From contig QVRM01006442.1 in NCBI GenBank assembly GCA_003439945.1, positions 62,001-126,000 on the forward strand: a stretch of 64,000 nucleotides of DNA, given 5' to 3'. Positions 1 through 13,259 of this stretch are shown here, one piece after another. The notes beneath the pieces are model-generated. The model ran no database searches. It saw nothing but the letters and a program-made list of their open reading frames with translations, and was not told where the DNA came from. The stretch comes from Dermanyssus gallinae (lineage: Eukaryota > Arthropoda > Arachnida > Mesostigmata > Dermanyssidae). How positions within the stretch are numbered: the first letter of the stretch is position 1; each line of letters starts with the position of its first letter. Both the position numbers and the translations under genes were made by a program.

Positions 1-584
1 TTCAGTTTCTCCATTGAATGGCTCGTTTGTTCGCATCCACGCATCTTCAAAAGCTATGTCCGGCTAGTCACATCGATAAAACCGTTTTTGTTGCTGTTCT
101 TAATATGACACTTCAGCTTTCGCTAGCCAACGTTGGATATATATATATATATATACTGGTCCTGTAGCGTGTGTGTGCCGTTTTCAAGGCAAATCGAAAG
201 CTTGCGCCTGCGTAGCTCAGCTAAGTAAAGCTAGGATACGACAGTATGGAACAAGGCGATCAAGGACTCCTCCCATTGGCGTGGCGGATGTCTTTTTTCA
301 AGTACTCTCACAAGTCTATAGCTAGAATGTTTGTACATAGTTGCACGCATTCAGCTCCCAGTCTAAGTAAATACAATGACAGAAGAGCTATATTTACGTG
401 CCAGCCCATGTGTCGAAGAATATCTTTCGCACTCACGCGCTCGTAAGAACACTGCTACTTTAAAGTAAGAACATTAAAACAAAGAGCAGTAAGAACGAAG
501 AGAAGAAGAACATTATTTATACTAATTTCGACATATATGCGGTTTTCGATTCATCTTAAAAACTACACGCATACGCTTTTAGAC

Positions 585-636
<52 letters not shown>

Positions 637-1440
637 TGCCCTTGTAGCGTATGCATGTACTTTTCAAAGTAAATCATGAACTTGTAAAACAACAACAGCA
701 ATACCAATGACTACAGCAACAACAGGACCTCTGCGTACTGGATTTAGCCGAAACATATCTGAATCAAGCCGAACGGTCGACATAATACCAATACCAATTA
801 TGCACTGCAATAATAATAATACAAAAAAAACGGAGGCATAATTATAATGACAACGAAAAGAGGAACAATGTGAAGACTGGTTACGACCTACGAGTGGTGG
901 ATGTCAATTCCTCTTTCGCAGTGTGCACACTCGTAATCATTGTATAAAATTTCTGAACTGCGGTCACTGCGGTCAAAACCAGAACGACCGACGAATCAAG
1001 ACGCAGAGGAGAAGAAGACTGACTGGGTGTCGTCTGTCCACTTCCGTATTCGGTGAACCAACGACGAACCAAAGCCAATGAGCTGACCACTGGCGTCGTT
1101 CGGGCTTATCTCGATGACCCTGACATCGCTAAGAAGCGCATATCATTAATGTTGTTGTCGTAGTCGCAGCCGTCGTCAGCGTCGCTGTTTCTCTTGTTTT
1201 TCCTTAAAGCTCTCTAAGTCTCACTCCATGTGTTCGTCTGCTGACCGGTGTCTCCCGGCATTAATTGAGTCATCATCTGGCATCGTCTTCAACTTTTTTT
1301 TGTTTTTTTTCTTTTCTGTTGTTGCTCCTCGTGCTGCTGTTGATGCCTTGCCAGGGACCGTGACTGCCATAATTCCCAATGTAGTCTCTAATTCCCCCTG
1401 CTCGCGGCGCTATTGATCCCGCTATCTGTTGGTTACCTCA
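1..1440. other. Gene-free stretch with AT tracts
   Basis: No reading frame here has a recognisable domain or convincing splice context. The stretch holds short AT microsatellites (about 136-155 and 583-634), the duplicated 50-base segment listed separately, and otherwise unremarkable intergenic or intronic sequence. The short open frames are of chance length. Confidence 0.6.
156..684 (+). repeat. Two copies of a ~50-bp segment, each following an AT tract
   Basis: The segment at 156-205 and the segment at 635-684 match over about 50 bases with scattered differences. Both begin directly after an (AT)n run with ACTG, share the core TTGTAGCGT or CTGTAGCGT, and end in an AAATC...CTTG block. This suggests two fragments of one dispersed element whose boundary is the AT tract. 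Nothing coding is visible. Confidence 0.55.
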
Positions 1441-1449
1441 GCGATGTGC

Positions 1450-1560
1450 TCGTACTATCCTCTGCGCATTGTGTCGTTGTCCGCGCCGTCGTTGTCGTTG
1501 TTGTCATTGATGCTGTTGTCGTTGTTTTTGTTGTTGTTGTCATTGTTGTGTTTTTATGAC
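1450..1560. repeat. GTT/GTC triplet-rich block
   Basis: An imperfect run of GTTGTC and GTT triplets. The Thr-rich open frame on the minus strand is a by-product of the repeat, not a gene. Confidence 0.75.
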
Positions 1561-2274
1561 ATTCAGCGCCTTTTCCTGTATTCTTCACGGCTGGCTGGAT
1601 AGCCAGGTGACAGCCGGCTGACACAGCATCCGGGACATCCGGGGCTTCACCTCAATGATCTTTCCGCCTGCCTGTCTGTCCGTCTGTCAGTTGACGTATT
1701 GTTCTTCTGTGTATCGATTGGCACTAGGACTAGGACGACAAGCAGGACACATGAAGAAAGACAAATAAACGGTTTCGTTTGCATGTCTTGTTCAACGTGA
1801 CGCTGGTGGGGAACGTGTGGCCTTTGAGCAACATACACGTATATTGATAGATTGGTCAGCAGACGGCGGCCAGTCAGGCAGACGACAGCAGATTCATAAA
1901 CGTCGCCTCCAAGGATAGAGATGAAGAGGATGGTGGACTAGAAAGGACACAGACATACAGGTATGGACGGTGGATACACCGATGGGTGGATGAATGAATG
2001 AATAAATGGGGTTGGCTGGGGGGAAGGGGGATGACGCGTGACGGGTGGGGACGATTAATTATGATGTCGCTGATGATGATGATGGTCATGATTTACGATG
2101 CTGGTGACGCACCAGCATGCATGATCGTTGTTACCATTTGCGTTTGCGTGGGGTAGTTACGTGTGCGCGATGGGGGTTATTGCATAGTTTTATTTGGCAT
2201 GGTCATACTCGTTGTCGTCTTCGTCAATGTCGCTGCCGGGCACTGCCGGTGACCTCGGCGCCCATGAGGAATAG

Positions 2275-2380
2275 TTGTACACAACAACAATAAATGTTTG
2301 CAACTATTGTTGTTGTTGTCTGCAGCTATTGTTGTTGTTGTCTGCAGCTATTGTTGTTGTTATCGTCGTTGTTGTTAGGA
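2275..2380. repeat. TTG triplet block with duplicated 24-bp unit
   Basis: Runs of TTG separated by a repeated CTGCAGCTA unit at about 2320 and 2342. This makes three near-identical TTG blocks. The Cys/Leu/Val open frames on this strand follow from the repeat. Confidence 0.7.
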
Positions 2381-3039
2381 CCGCGGGGGTGGGTTACCAG
2401 CAACCAGACAAGGCCAACAGGGACAGCAATGACGGCCATGGTCGGTGGCGGCGACGACTACGACGACGGATCGCTGCGGCCACAGAAACAGAACAATCGT
2501 CGTCTCATACGCGCTTTTTGACTGACCGAATGAATGAATAAACGAATGGCATTAAGACACGCACAACGCGACGCGCTCATTCGAGCGCGCCCTCCACTCA
2601 CCCCCCCCCGAATAGGGTGCGTCGCTGCTCCATCACACTGCCACAGAAGAACGCTACAGCAAAGATAGTCCGGGTGGCAATTGTGTTGTATAAAAACACA
2701 TACCGGTAAGATCACAGCCACAATTTGCCAGGTACATGTTGTTTCTCCAGCGGCAGTTATTGTTGTTGTTGCTGTTGTTGTTATTATTGTTATTCTTAAC
2801 ATATTGTGTAACCTCTTTCGCTGAAGTCTAAATGTGAATCGTCTGCTGAAGTTTTTTTCTTGTTTTTTCCCGACGGACATCTTTTAGACAGTAAAGGTGT
2901 CCCAGCTTGGTAGTTTTTGCCACCGTAGCTGTCAACCCTAATGTCCGGCTATTTAACGTGTTATGTAAGCTTCTGGAAACAACAACCACTGCAACGCTGT
3001 GGAAAGAAGCGTCACTTGAAGCATATATGCACATGTATC

Positions 3040-3055
3040 TCTCTCTCTCTCTCGT

Positions 3056-3119
<64 letters not shown>
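3040..3119. repeat. (CT)n then (AT)n microsatellite
   Basis: A short CT run followed by about 60 bases of uninterrupted AT. It produces a spurious Tyr-Ile open frame. Confidence 0.95.
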
Positions 3120-3122
<3 letters not shown>

Positions 3123-3939
3123 CTGTATTTAAATATTTAAGTACATGGAGCAAGATTAAAATAATAAAATGAGAGGTAGAACGACGGAAGTGCTAAAATG
3201 CATACATTTTCCATCACGCTTGATAGTGCTTCTTCACAGCACTAGCTATAAACGATCAGGCGGGCGTTCTCGGCAGTTATCGTGTCAAGTCAGAAGCTCT
3301 GAAGCGCAGATCCACCGGCATCAGTAATATCGGACGTTGGCCAGATGCCGCCCACGCCGGCCCCGAACATGGGCAGGGCAGAACAGGGTCTTGTTCGAGC
3401 CTGCAGAACCCCTGCAGACTCCGGCCTCCCAATAATGGACCAGAGCGCGGACGGCAACGTTCAAAGCGACCCGGAGCGGAAGGCTCGCTGTGTTGTTGAC
3501 AGCAGGCAGTGTAAATGTATTTTTATTCCGCTCTCTCTCTTTCTCTCTCGCCCATTCAGTAAGTCTCTATCTCTATTTATCTGTTGTTCACTTGACCTTC
3601 ACGAGCCAATCAATAGTAGCACTGGTGGGAGTACCCGCAGTAGTACTAACAGTCATACTGTTAGTAGAAATTCCCTCTAGCGAGAATAAGTCCGGGAATC
3701 GAGGAAGAAGAATCCGCCGAGATATCGGACGGCCTGCGGCCCTCGTCTTTGACCTCATACGGGTGTTGTGCGAACGACACCACCCACTCACTACGAACGA
3801 TGTGTCGTCTGCTGCTACTGGCTAAGTGAATGAGTCAACAGTATACACGTCATTTTCTCCTTCAGCTGTTTCGCTCTTTCGTGTTCTTATTAGATAGCTA
3901 CTCCACCTCTACTCGTATTGACTTGTTTGCCTGCTACTC

Positions 3940-5060
3940 TAACGACAACAACAACAACTACAGCAACAGCAGCAACAACAACAACGCCGCAGCAACGACG
4001 ACAGCAACAATAATTACAACCTCAGTAAGAAGAACATCAACAGAAACAACAATGACAACACCGGCAATAAAAACAACAACATCGGCAATAACAACAGCAA
4101 CAACAACAACGCGATCAGTCATTTACTCGGCATACAGTTGGGGTTGGGTTGACGTCCGCACGCCGCTGTTTACGTACATAATTCATCGGACGGAATTCCG
4201 TTATGTGTGTGAGTGCGAGTTCCACTGACCCGGCGCAATCACTTCAGTGGCGTCCTCCTTCGGCAGCTATACGCTTCGACCACCACCACAACGACAGTAA
4301 GGCACCCAGACGCACACAAACCCCAGTGTAGCGGCGGTTGCAGTCTGAATGATTTAAAGAGAGAAGAAGATTGAAGACTGAAACGTTATGGTCAATGGCT
4401 GCCGTCCGCCGGCCGCTGGCTGGTTGATGGCCGCCCAAGAAAGTCGGAGAGACGGACATCATCATCCCTCACGATCGACATTAACGCGAGCTATTTTCAT
4501 AGTAGTATCAGCACCAGCAGAAGCGACAGTGTGACCATCCTTCGATGAAACGCGAGGTTATAAGCGGAAAGCATATACTATAGAGCCGAGCGCAGATTGA
4601 CACCGACGACATCGACGGTTATGAGCATGAGGGCTGGGACGGCAATACGCAGTAACAACAACACACACAACAACAGCAGCAAAAACAGCGACAACAACAC
4701 TGAACAACAACACACAGCAACAACAACAACAAAAATAACAACAACAACGGCGACAATGTTAACGAATGGCGGCGAAAAAACGCAGCGAGGATCAAGTGAG
4801 AGGTGTTAAACCGCGTTCGTGTATGTATGGGCGTATGAATACATGTATGTATGTATGTTTGTTTGTATACATGAATGCACTCGTTTGAATGTGCCAATTC
4901 GCTTAGCCTCCCCGGTCCAGCCACCGTCTGCCGTAAAATGTGACTCTGGCGACGGATCGACCGAATATTTCATCACCACTTCGATTAACATCAGATCAGC
5001 ATCGTCAGTAGTAGCGGCGGCAGCAGCAGCAGCAGCGGCAGCAACAACAACAACACTTCG
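3940..5060. repeat. CAA/CAG triplet-repeat region, three blocks
   Basis: Imperfect CAA, CAG and ACA runs lie at about 3940-4118, 4650-4755 and 5013-5058. The intervening sequence is not repetitive and shows no recognisable coding exon. Asn/Thr-rich or Ser-rich frames across the blocks reflect the repeat. Confidence 0.8.
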
Positions 5061-5489
5061 TCACTGTCTCGTGATCTCTCGCTCTGGTTGATTTCTCTTT
5101 AGTTCGTTATCTGTGTCTTTTTCCCTATTGCGTTGGTGTCGCGCCCCTCTGCCCTATTCCCCACTTTTCGCCACCAACCCAGCCGTTTTTGATTTACCAA
5201 AGCCAACACTGCTGGTTGCTGCTGCTGCTGTTAAAGGTGTTTATCTACTGTTGCTGTCAAGCTCTTGTGTGTGTTGTTGTGAAATAAATGGCGCGCGTCA
5301 CTTCGTTCACTGACTGTGGCTCGCTAATGGCGTACATTCTTAAGACGGTGCACGGATGGTTAAACCGGCAGACCATCGGAACGATGTCCGTACGTTAGTG
5401 CTCGAGGCTTCACCACTTGCTGTCGTCGCCGTCGTCGTCGTAGTCTCGGTTCTCTAACCATGACAGCATCGACAACACAGGCAGAAATA

Positions 5490-5890
5490 GCAACACCAGC
5501 AACAACATCGACAGCAACCGCAACAATAACAACAACAACAACAACAAGAACAACCCCAACAGCAGCAACAAACACAACATCAACAGCAGCCGCAAGAAAA
5601 GGAAAAAAAAAGAAAAGGGAAAAAGAAAAAGGAAAAGGAGCGCCTAGCCTTGTTTTGTCTTCTGGTGCGATGGCTGCTTGACTTGCGTTACATAGCTTTT
5701 GCAGTTAGTGCTACTGTTCTTATAGTGTCGTTAGTGATTGTGTAGCTTCTTGCATTCTCTGTTGTTGTTGTTGTTGTTGTTGTAACTGTTGCGGCTTCTG
5801 CTGTGGTATTTTTTGTTTTTAGTAGCCATGATATAATAACAATGGTTTTTTGTTGTTGTTGTTATTATCGTTGTTGTCGTTGTTGCTGCC
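5490..5890. repeat. CAA triplets, AAG-rich purine tract, then GTT triplets
   Basis: CAA-type triplets (about 5490-5592) are followed by an A/G-only tract (about 5595-5640), then by GTT/TTG triplets (5760-5790 and 5848-5888). The same triplet appears in both orientations within 400 bases. Confidence 0.8.
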
Positions 5891-6319
5891 CTCGTATGTG
5901 CCAGCGTACTTAAATGCTTCTATGCTTGATGCATGTTATATGTAGTGGAGCTTGACTTGGAATTTGTAGTCGTTGACTTTGTCGTAGTCCTTCTCAGACA
6001 TTGACTTAGTTGCGATCAGACCTGTTCATCTATTATGGTGGACGGAACGAACACGCAGATGGGTCTGGACGTTCTGCACATATATGGACGGCGGCCACTA
6101 AGTCGCACGCGTACTGCAGATTCGGCCGTTGGTGGCCATTTTTTGAGCCAACTCTTCACGGGTGGGAACCAAAAGGAAGTGGAAGGTGGGAGCTCGTTGT
6201 GGATTTGACCGGTTGGCGCTGTCTGGATAGGGAGGGGGGATGGTTAGTGGTGTTTCTTGGTAAGGGCCGGCGGTCAGAAAGGCAAACGGTTAATTTTTCC
6301 TTGCGATTTTGCGACACTG

Positions 6320-6663
6320 ATCATCGTCATTGAGGTTGTTGTTGTGATGGAAGTGCTGGTTGTGGTTGTTGTTGTTGTTATTGCTGTTGTCGCTGTTGTT
6401 GTTGTTGTTGTTGTTGTTGTGGTGGTGGTTATTGTTGCTGTTGCCGTTATTTCTCGTCAGCAGCCGCCATCACTCAGCAAGTCGTCAATTGCACAATTGG
6501 CAGCAGCGACAGCTTTTCACGCTGGTTGTTCATCATCCTCACCATGCTCCTCCCTGGCATGAATGCGGATCGAAATTCGTCCACGACGGTCATGGTGGTC
6601 GTGGTCTTGTCACGCGGGTGCGCATTTCCCACGTAGATATAAAGAGACACTTTTTTCCCCCTA

Positions 6664-6695
<32 letters not shown>

Positions 6696-7135
6696 CATAT
6701 ATATAAAGGCAATGTCAAGTGATGACTTGTCATACTGACGGTGTGCGTATGCAACGCGTGCAGCTAGCTGCCACGGTTGACGCGTGGCATTGGCGCTATT
6801 GCAACGGCGATGCCAGAAGAAGAGGGCCGTTACGGCAACTACAACAGCAGCAGCAGCAACAACAACAACAACAACAACAGCAGCAGCAACAATAACGACG
6901 ACGGCGAAACAAACACGAAACGGCGCGGTCCGTCACTCGGAACTGCTCCCGCTGCGAGCCGAAGCCAACAACAAGAGGCGAGACAAGTCGAAAGATGGGG
7001 AGGGTGGAACAGGAAGGAAAGGGGAACGAGGTTCCCCCGTTACTGCTGTTGTTGTATTTGCACTTGTTGTTGTTGTTATTATTAATATTATTGTTATTGT
7101 TGTTGTTGTCATTATTATTATTATTATTGTTATGG

Positions 7136-7168
<33 letters not shown>

Positions 7169-8625
7169 TTGCTGTTGTTGTTATCGTCGTTGCTGGCGGC
7201 TTGAATCTTGGTCTGGCCGGCGTTTTCGCCATTGACCCTGTCTTGAGACAGCAGCAGCAGCAGCAGTAGACACCGCTGCTGCCGAAGACAGCCACGTCGA
7301 CTTCAGCTACAACGACGAAGACCGGACCAAACGGTACCGGCGAACCGACGATCAAACGGTTCAGCACAGCAAAGGCCAATTGCATTAACAGCAGCAGCAG
7401 CAGCAGCAGCGAACGCAACAACATTGCGGCGACGACGACGACAGCAACAACAGCGTCGTCAGCAACACCATTGACAGCTACAGCAGTAGCAGAAGCGGTA
7501 ATCACATGAACGTCAGCAATCTTGTCGACCAAACTCTGACCGGCGGATATAGGCGGTGAAGCTGAAAAGACAACGATGACGAAGACGATGTTGCTGTTGT
7601 TGTTGTTGCTGCTGTCGTTGTTGTTGCTGTTATTGCTGCTCTCGTTGTTGTTGCTGTTGCTGCTGCTCTCGTTGTTGTTGCTGTTGCTGCTGCTCTCGTT
7701 GTTGTTGCTGTTGGTGTTACTGCTGATGTTGTTGTTGTTGTTGTTGCTGCTGCTACTGGGAAGAGGTTGGCCTCGTTGAGCTGGTGCACAGTTGGCGCAC
7801 AGGCCAGCCCATGCACATACGACGTATATGTTTCCATTCTTGATCCTCGATGGTCCGACGCCTATCTTCCAAAGAGCATGCTCCAAGGAGGGATCAAGGA
7901 GCACGCGCGACATGACCACACGTTCGTATTCAACCGCAACGAAGACGACTTCAGCCACAACGTCGCCGCCACCGTGACCGGCTGACACCCGCCGAAGACC
8001 GCCGCCACGAAAACGTAACGATGGCAGCAGCGTTGCAGTAGAAACAGCAACAGCAACCTCAACAGCTTGAGGACGAAAACGACGACGACGAGAAGGAGGA
8101 AAGGGATTACGACAGCCACCATAAAGAAGACAGCAGGAATTTGTTCGGACCTGAAAGAGGCCAACGCCGCTACCACGACAAGGGCCTGTCGACGAGATAG
8201 GCGGAGGCGTTCCCAACCGGCATAGCCTTTCGGCCGTTTCGATGACAGAGCGGTGGCCGTTTTTTGACGACCGTTTGCGTACATGCCGACATACTCGTAT
8301 ATCGAAGCGCTGTGTGTATATTCATACATGCAAATATGGCAGACTGTTATTGTTGTCGGTGATGGTGGCGGTGGTGGTGGAGTTGTTGTTGTTGTCGTCG
8401 TCGCCGCCGCCGCTAGTAATAGTTGTTGTTGTTGTCGTTGTGGTTGCTGTTGTTGTTGTTGCTGTCGTCGTTGTTGTTGTTATCGTCGCTGTTGTTGTTA
8501 TTGTTGTTGTTGATGATGATGTTGTTGTTGTTGCTGCTGTCATTGTTGTTGTTGTCGTTGTTGTTGCTGTTGCTGTCGTTGTTGTCGTCTTCGTTGTTGA
8601 TATTGTTGTGGAGGTCGTCGAAGCG
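6320..8625. repeat. Dense CAA/CAG/GTT triplet-repeat domain
   Basis: Alternating blocks: GTT at 6345-6440, CAG/CAA at 6843-6900, GTT/ATT at 7045-7195, CAG at 7249-7268 and 7391-7410, TTG/CTG at 7590-7755 and GTT/GTC at 8345-8615. A 427-residue minus-strand frame and several long frames on both strands cross this region. They are made of Ser/Asn, Leu or Thr runs and have no domain, so I do not call genes. Short AT tracts lie at 6675-6705. Confidence 0.8.
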
Positions 8626-8979
8626 ACGTTTCTATGACATTCGTTGCTTGTGAGAGCTTGGTCGGCAGGCGAACTGAGCTACCTCATTACGCGCAACTGG
8701 GATTTCATCTTTTGTTCGTTTGTCCCTTCTTCAGTCGTTGGTGTGTTTGTTGGCGGCCATTTTCTCAGCCTGCTGTGTGTGATTGAAAGCGCGGGACTTC
8801 GCTGCTAGGTTAGCGTAGGTACACAGGTACAGAGCAGCAGGTCGAGCATCGTCGTCCACCAAAACGAACGTGTTCGCACCTTCGGCCTTCAGGCCTCCTG
8901 ACGGCGGGCCGATCTTTTATTATTGTTGTCTTTGTCGGTCGGAGAAAAAGGTCTGTTCGAAAAGGCCTACAGCTACCTT

Positions 8980-9024
<45 letters not shown>

Positions 9025-11640
9025 TGTACATATACATCTCTACACATCTCCATCATCGCAGCGGCCGCACGCTGCGATGCGATGACGGCCGGCCGTGGCG
9101 TCGGCGGTACGTCAAAGACGGCGTTGCCCCGTCCCAGGCTGCTGTCGGTCGAGTGATAATGATCTCATATCGACGCCCGTTCGCCCTCCAAGTGGAGGTG
9201 GTCCGACGCCACTTGACGGTAAAACATCTACGACGGCGACAATAATAATAATAATAATACTAAAAGCAACAACAGCACGTACCGTTGTTGACATGACATG
9301 AGGAGCGTGTCCGTTTGAGGATCAAAACAGCACCTGTACGCACGGTGTCAGTACGTCTATCTATGTACGTCTGTCGCCATCGCCTATCATTAACGACGCT
9401 GCCTATTTCGAGAGAGGTTGGACTCGAATCCGTCCGTCTATTGATCTATCTATCATCGAGGAGCGTGCAGCCATGAATGGTCAATCTCGGAGGGGATGTG
9501 TGCGTGCTCTGAGCTAACGCGGCTTGTGGTAATTCTGGCTTGTGGTCGATAGAACATACCGTAGCAGCCGCAGCAGCCGCAGCAGCGATCATTGCGCGGC
9601 GTGATCTCGTTGTGTCTTCTGCAGCCTCGAACGCCATATTAAGTTATTTATGACAGTTTAACTTCTCACTACCAGGCATGCTCGCCCGCGTCCTTTCGTC
9701 GAGCCGTGAACTAACTGTCCCTGTCCCGGCGTTCAGGGACGGGGAAAGTTTGTCCATAGCGAACTTCTTCTGCAACTGATCGGCAGTATAGTACGCTCGT
9801 TCTCTGGGTCACCGGAACACTCTTGTGGGGAAACCCGGGGAAGCATACGATGCTTGAACTGCCGCTTTTTCTTTCTCACTCTCTCTCTCTCTCTCTCTCG
9901 AGAGATAATGTGTTAACACCACGCAAGACAACTCTCAGAATCACTAAAATAAAACCAATTTAAATTGAAAGACTCGAATATTTCACAGGTGGGTTGAAAG
10001 GTCCGCTAGGCGCATGCTACATCTATGCCAATTGCTCATATTGGTCCAGAGGTAGATCAATTACATATTCACGCGTGTGAATGAACGTTTCACGACAGTT
10101 TGTACACTGTGCAATTTTTCCAATAGCTTGTTTTGTTTGTCTATATAGACAACACCAGATATATATATATATATATATATATATAAGTCAGCTGCGCGCC
10201 TCCCTAGCGACCGGCTGGTAGAAGTCGTTTCCTTTTGGTTGGATGGAGGCAGACCAGCATCTGCGTCCAGCAACGACGAACTCGTGACCCAGGCGGGATT
10301 ATTGTCCCACGCAAGTCGCGCTGCTACCGTTGTTGTTGCTGTTAGCTGCGGTAATGTCGTTCGACTTGTCGCTGTTGACTGACTGACTGGCCGACGCCTA
10401 CACGTTAAGATCACCATGATGTGTTTTCTCCATCTAAACATTACAGCTGTCTGCTGTTGTGCCTGTCCGCCTTGTGTCTTTTCTCGCGTTTTAGCAGCTA
10501 GCTCCTCTGGCTTCGTTCTTCAGGCTCTTGCTTTGTAAATGCGTCAAACTGGCGGGGTCAGCAGTCCCTCTTTTCTACTTCCTGTACCACGACGGACACG
10601 ATACACTGCTATCGTCAACAGCAATGGTCTGAGGCAATCTTCCGTGGCATAATTGCGACGCCTACGTGCCTTCGAGCAGTAGAGTAAACTGCATTTCCGC
10701 TCTCGACAAGGTGCGAACTATTGTTCCTTTAAAGACATGAACGTGATGACGGAAAAGAAATGAACGAGAAAAAGAGCGGAGCTAATCCTTCGTTTCAACG
10801 GACAACTAGCTGTCTGAAATTTGCATCAAAGAATGCTGTGAGTTGAAGACATGCACAGATCAAGCTGTAAAATAAGCAAGACTGACGCAAAGTCGTCACG
10901 ACGCCGCCAGCGATTTACTCGGCGGAGTCTTCCGGCAAGCAGTTGTTTATAGTGTTACCCTCGAGGCTAGAGGCTTATGCAAGGATGATCGACGGCGCTC
11001 CGATTGCTGGACGTTGCTTAACCTGGAAACGCAATAGACCACACATGTGGAACGTCACGCTCTCAGATACACATGCGCTAGGATAGGATGAGCATCTATA
11101 GGAGTAGCATGCAATTTACTTGCGAGAAATATAGAAGCGGCGTATCTACGCATCTATCATCATGTGTCTACGATCACATCTTTATGACTGTAGGCTCGGA
11201 ATCATCAGGCGTTTGAGGGCGAGACACCTTGAAATTTGCAATGGATCTGGAAAAAGGCCTGTATTTCACTTCGCAGCAGAGCCGCCAGCAACATCACTCC
11301 TGTGACAACGAATGACACTTGAGCTGCGAGGAAATGGCGCGATGATGTTCAAGCCGGAGAAGCTGCTAATTAATGTACAGGACAGCATCACTGAGTCAAC
11401 AAGGCACTATCATTTTCATGGTGTGATTGTCATAACTATGATCATCTACTAATATAACATATCATAATATATTAAATAGATAAAAAAAAGTATTAGTATT
11501 ATTATTACTACTACTATGCTGAGGGCCAAACGTGGCTCAGGCTATTGCGCGATTGCCACGAGTCAGATGGGCCACAAATAAACAGGCTGACAGTTAATGA
11601 AATAGATCGGCGCGTGGATTTGCTGCCGCTGATTGATGAT
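8626..11640. other. No gene seen; scattered AT and CT microsatellites
   Basis: The stretch holds AT tracts at about 8984-9020 and 10160-10185, a CT run near 9880-9900 and a small CAG block near 9560-9590. No reading frame has a recognisable domain, and the longest are chance-length frames. Confidence 0.55.
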
Positions 11641-11659
11641 GAGGATCATCATGGTGATG

Positions 11660-11870
11660 TATCGATACTGTTTGTATGATGTATCGATACAGCGAGGTAT
11701 CGATACTGTTCGTGATGGTTCATGAAGGCGGCGGCAGCGGTGGTGGCGATTCTCTCTGAGATGGATAACATCACGGCCGTTTCTGTACCTTCCGTGTCTG
11801 GGCACGTAGCGGGACATGAGCGTCACGTGGCCCTGTATGACGACACGGCAGGTCACGTGTTGGTCACGTG
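11660..11870. promoter_or_regulatory. Cluster of TATCGATA and CACGTG palindromes, possible promoter or enhancer
   Basis: Three exact TATCGATA sites lie at 11660-11667, 11682-11689 and 11698-11705. Three exact CACGTG sites, each preceded by GT, lie at 11824-11829, 11854-11859 and 11865-11870. TATCGATA is the DRE bound by DREF in Drosophila promoters, and GTCACGTG is the core of basic helix-loop-helix (CLEAR-type) sites. Three copies of each within 211 bases is more than chance would normally give. Whether they are used, and for which gene, is inference. The nearest coding candidate on the plus strand begins at about 19.3 kb after a 5' intron. Confidence 0.35.
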
Positions 11871-12639
11871 CGCAATCACTACTTATTAACGTCTGGTTAA
11901 CGTTGACTCAAGCTCCGATCGACGACTCACTGGGCAGATAGTTAGTTGGTTAGTTAGTCAGTTGACTGTGACGATCTTTCGCTGGTCCGTCGTTAGTTAG
12001 CTTGCGGTGGTCCTCGCGCGATGATTACACCGCGACACACGTGGCGCCGGCGAGCAGAGGTGAAGATTAAGGCTATCTTCTTCTGGCATCTCCTCGTCGT
12101 CGTCGTCATCGTCGTAGTTTTTTCTTCTTCTCCTTCTTTTTCTTTTGTCTCTAATTTTTCTTCTTCATCTGCATCATTTTCGCCCAACTTGGTCGAGGCA
12201 GGACACGCCCGGTTGCGTCACAATGTTCGCATCCGACGCGCTCGTCGGATTGGACGGATCGGCTCTTCGAACGGCTGGAATTACAGCTGATTATGATCGT
12301 GGACTTGAGGTCGCATTGCGTCATCGTCAATGTTGGACGACGAATTTTGGACAAAATTGCTTTCGCCATTTCTCGTGCGAGAAAATGGGCCGCAGGGCCA
12401 GGCGGCAATAATGCACTATAGACATGCATCTGCACGCGGAAAACCAAGTAGTAGTACATCAGCAAAACGCACAAGTGAATGCGTGGTAGGCGGCAGATCA
12501 AATGTCGTCGCCTTACGGGCAATAGTTTAGAAAAGAAGAAAACGATTTCGCGCATATTACACATTTCTGCACGCACATAATGAAAGTATGTATTGACTAA
12601 CATTGAGTGATGTATCGATTGAAAACGTGGTATATTGAC

Positions 12640-12658
12640 GAAACTGCATGTATGTATG

Positions 12659-12715
<57 letters not shown>
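12640..12715. repeat. (TGTA)n / (AT)n microsatellite
   Basis: A few TGTA units run into about 50 bases of AT. Confidence 0.95.
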
Positions 12716-12716
<1 letters not shown>

Positions 12717-13132
12717 TTGCCTCATTGAAATATTTTGTTTTAATTAAAGGCATTAATTTGTTTCGCTGGATACCGCAGTATCGTCATCGTTAATCATCGC
12801 TATAGGTTGACGGGAGGGGCGATTGATTGGGGTGAACAGCCTACGGTTATTATGTGATCGTAGTAGTAGTAGTAGTAGTGTTGGCGAGCGCCGAAGTCGA
12901 CGTCGTTCTTGTCGAAGATGGACCGTGGATGTCTGCTCGTTGACCAACAACAGGTCGCACAAGGAGGCGCCGCTCATTAAAAACACTGCGATACTGACTG
13001 CTTCGTTTACCACTACGTAAACACATCGACGCGCAGACAAACACACACATAGACACGCTATAACTGTGGAACACTTGCGGTCCTTGCGTCGTCCTACAGT
13101 GCTGCCGACTACCCAGAGATATTTTCTACCTA

Positions 13133-13159
13133 TTATATATATATATATGTATATTTATA

Positions 13160-13190
<31 letters not shown>

Positions 13191-13194
13191 ATAC

Positions 13195-13251
<57 letters not shown>
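13133..13251. repeat. Long interrupted (AT)n microsatellite
   Basis: About 120 bases of AT with occasional G or C interruptions. It generates Tyr-Ile frames on both strands. Confidence 0.95.
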
Positions 13252-13252
<1 letters not shown>

Positions 13253-13259
13253 CGCTTAT

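Noticed and set aside
6933..8216. 427-residue minus-strand open frame
   Set aside because: It is made mainly of Ser/Asn, Leu, Val and Thr runs from triplet repeats. It has no domain, and similarly long frames exist on the opposite strand.
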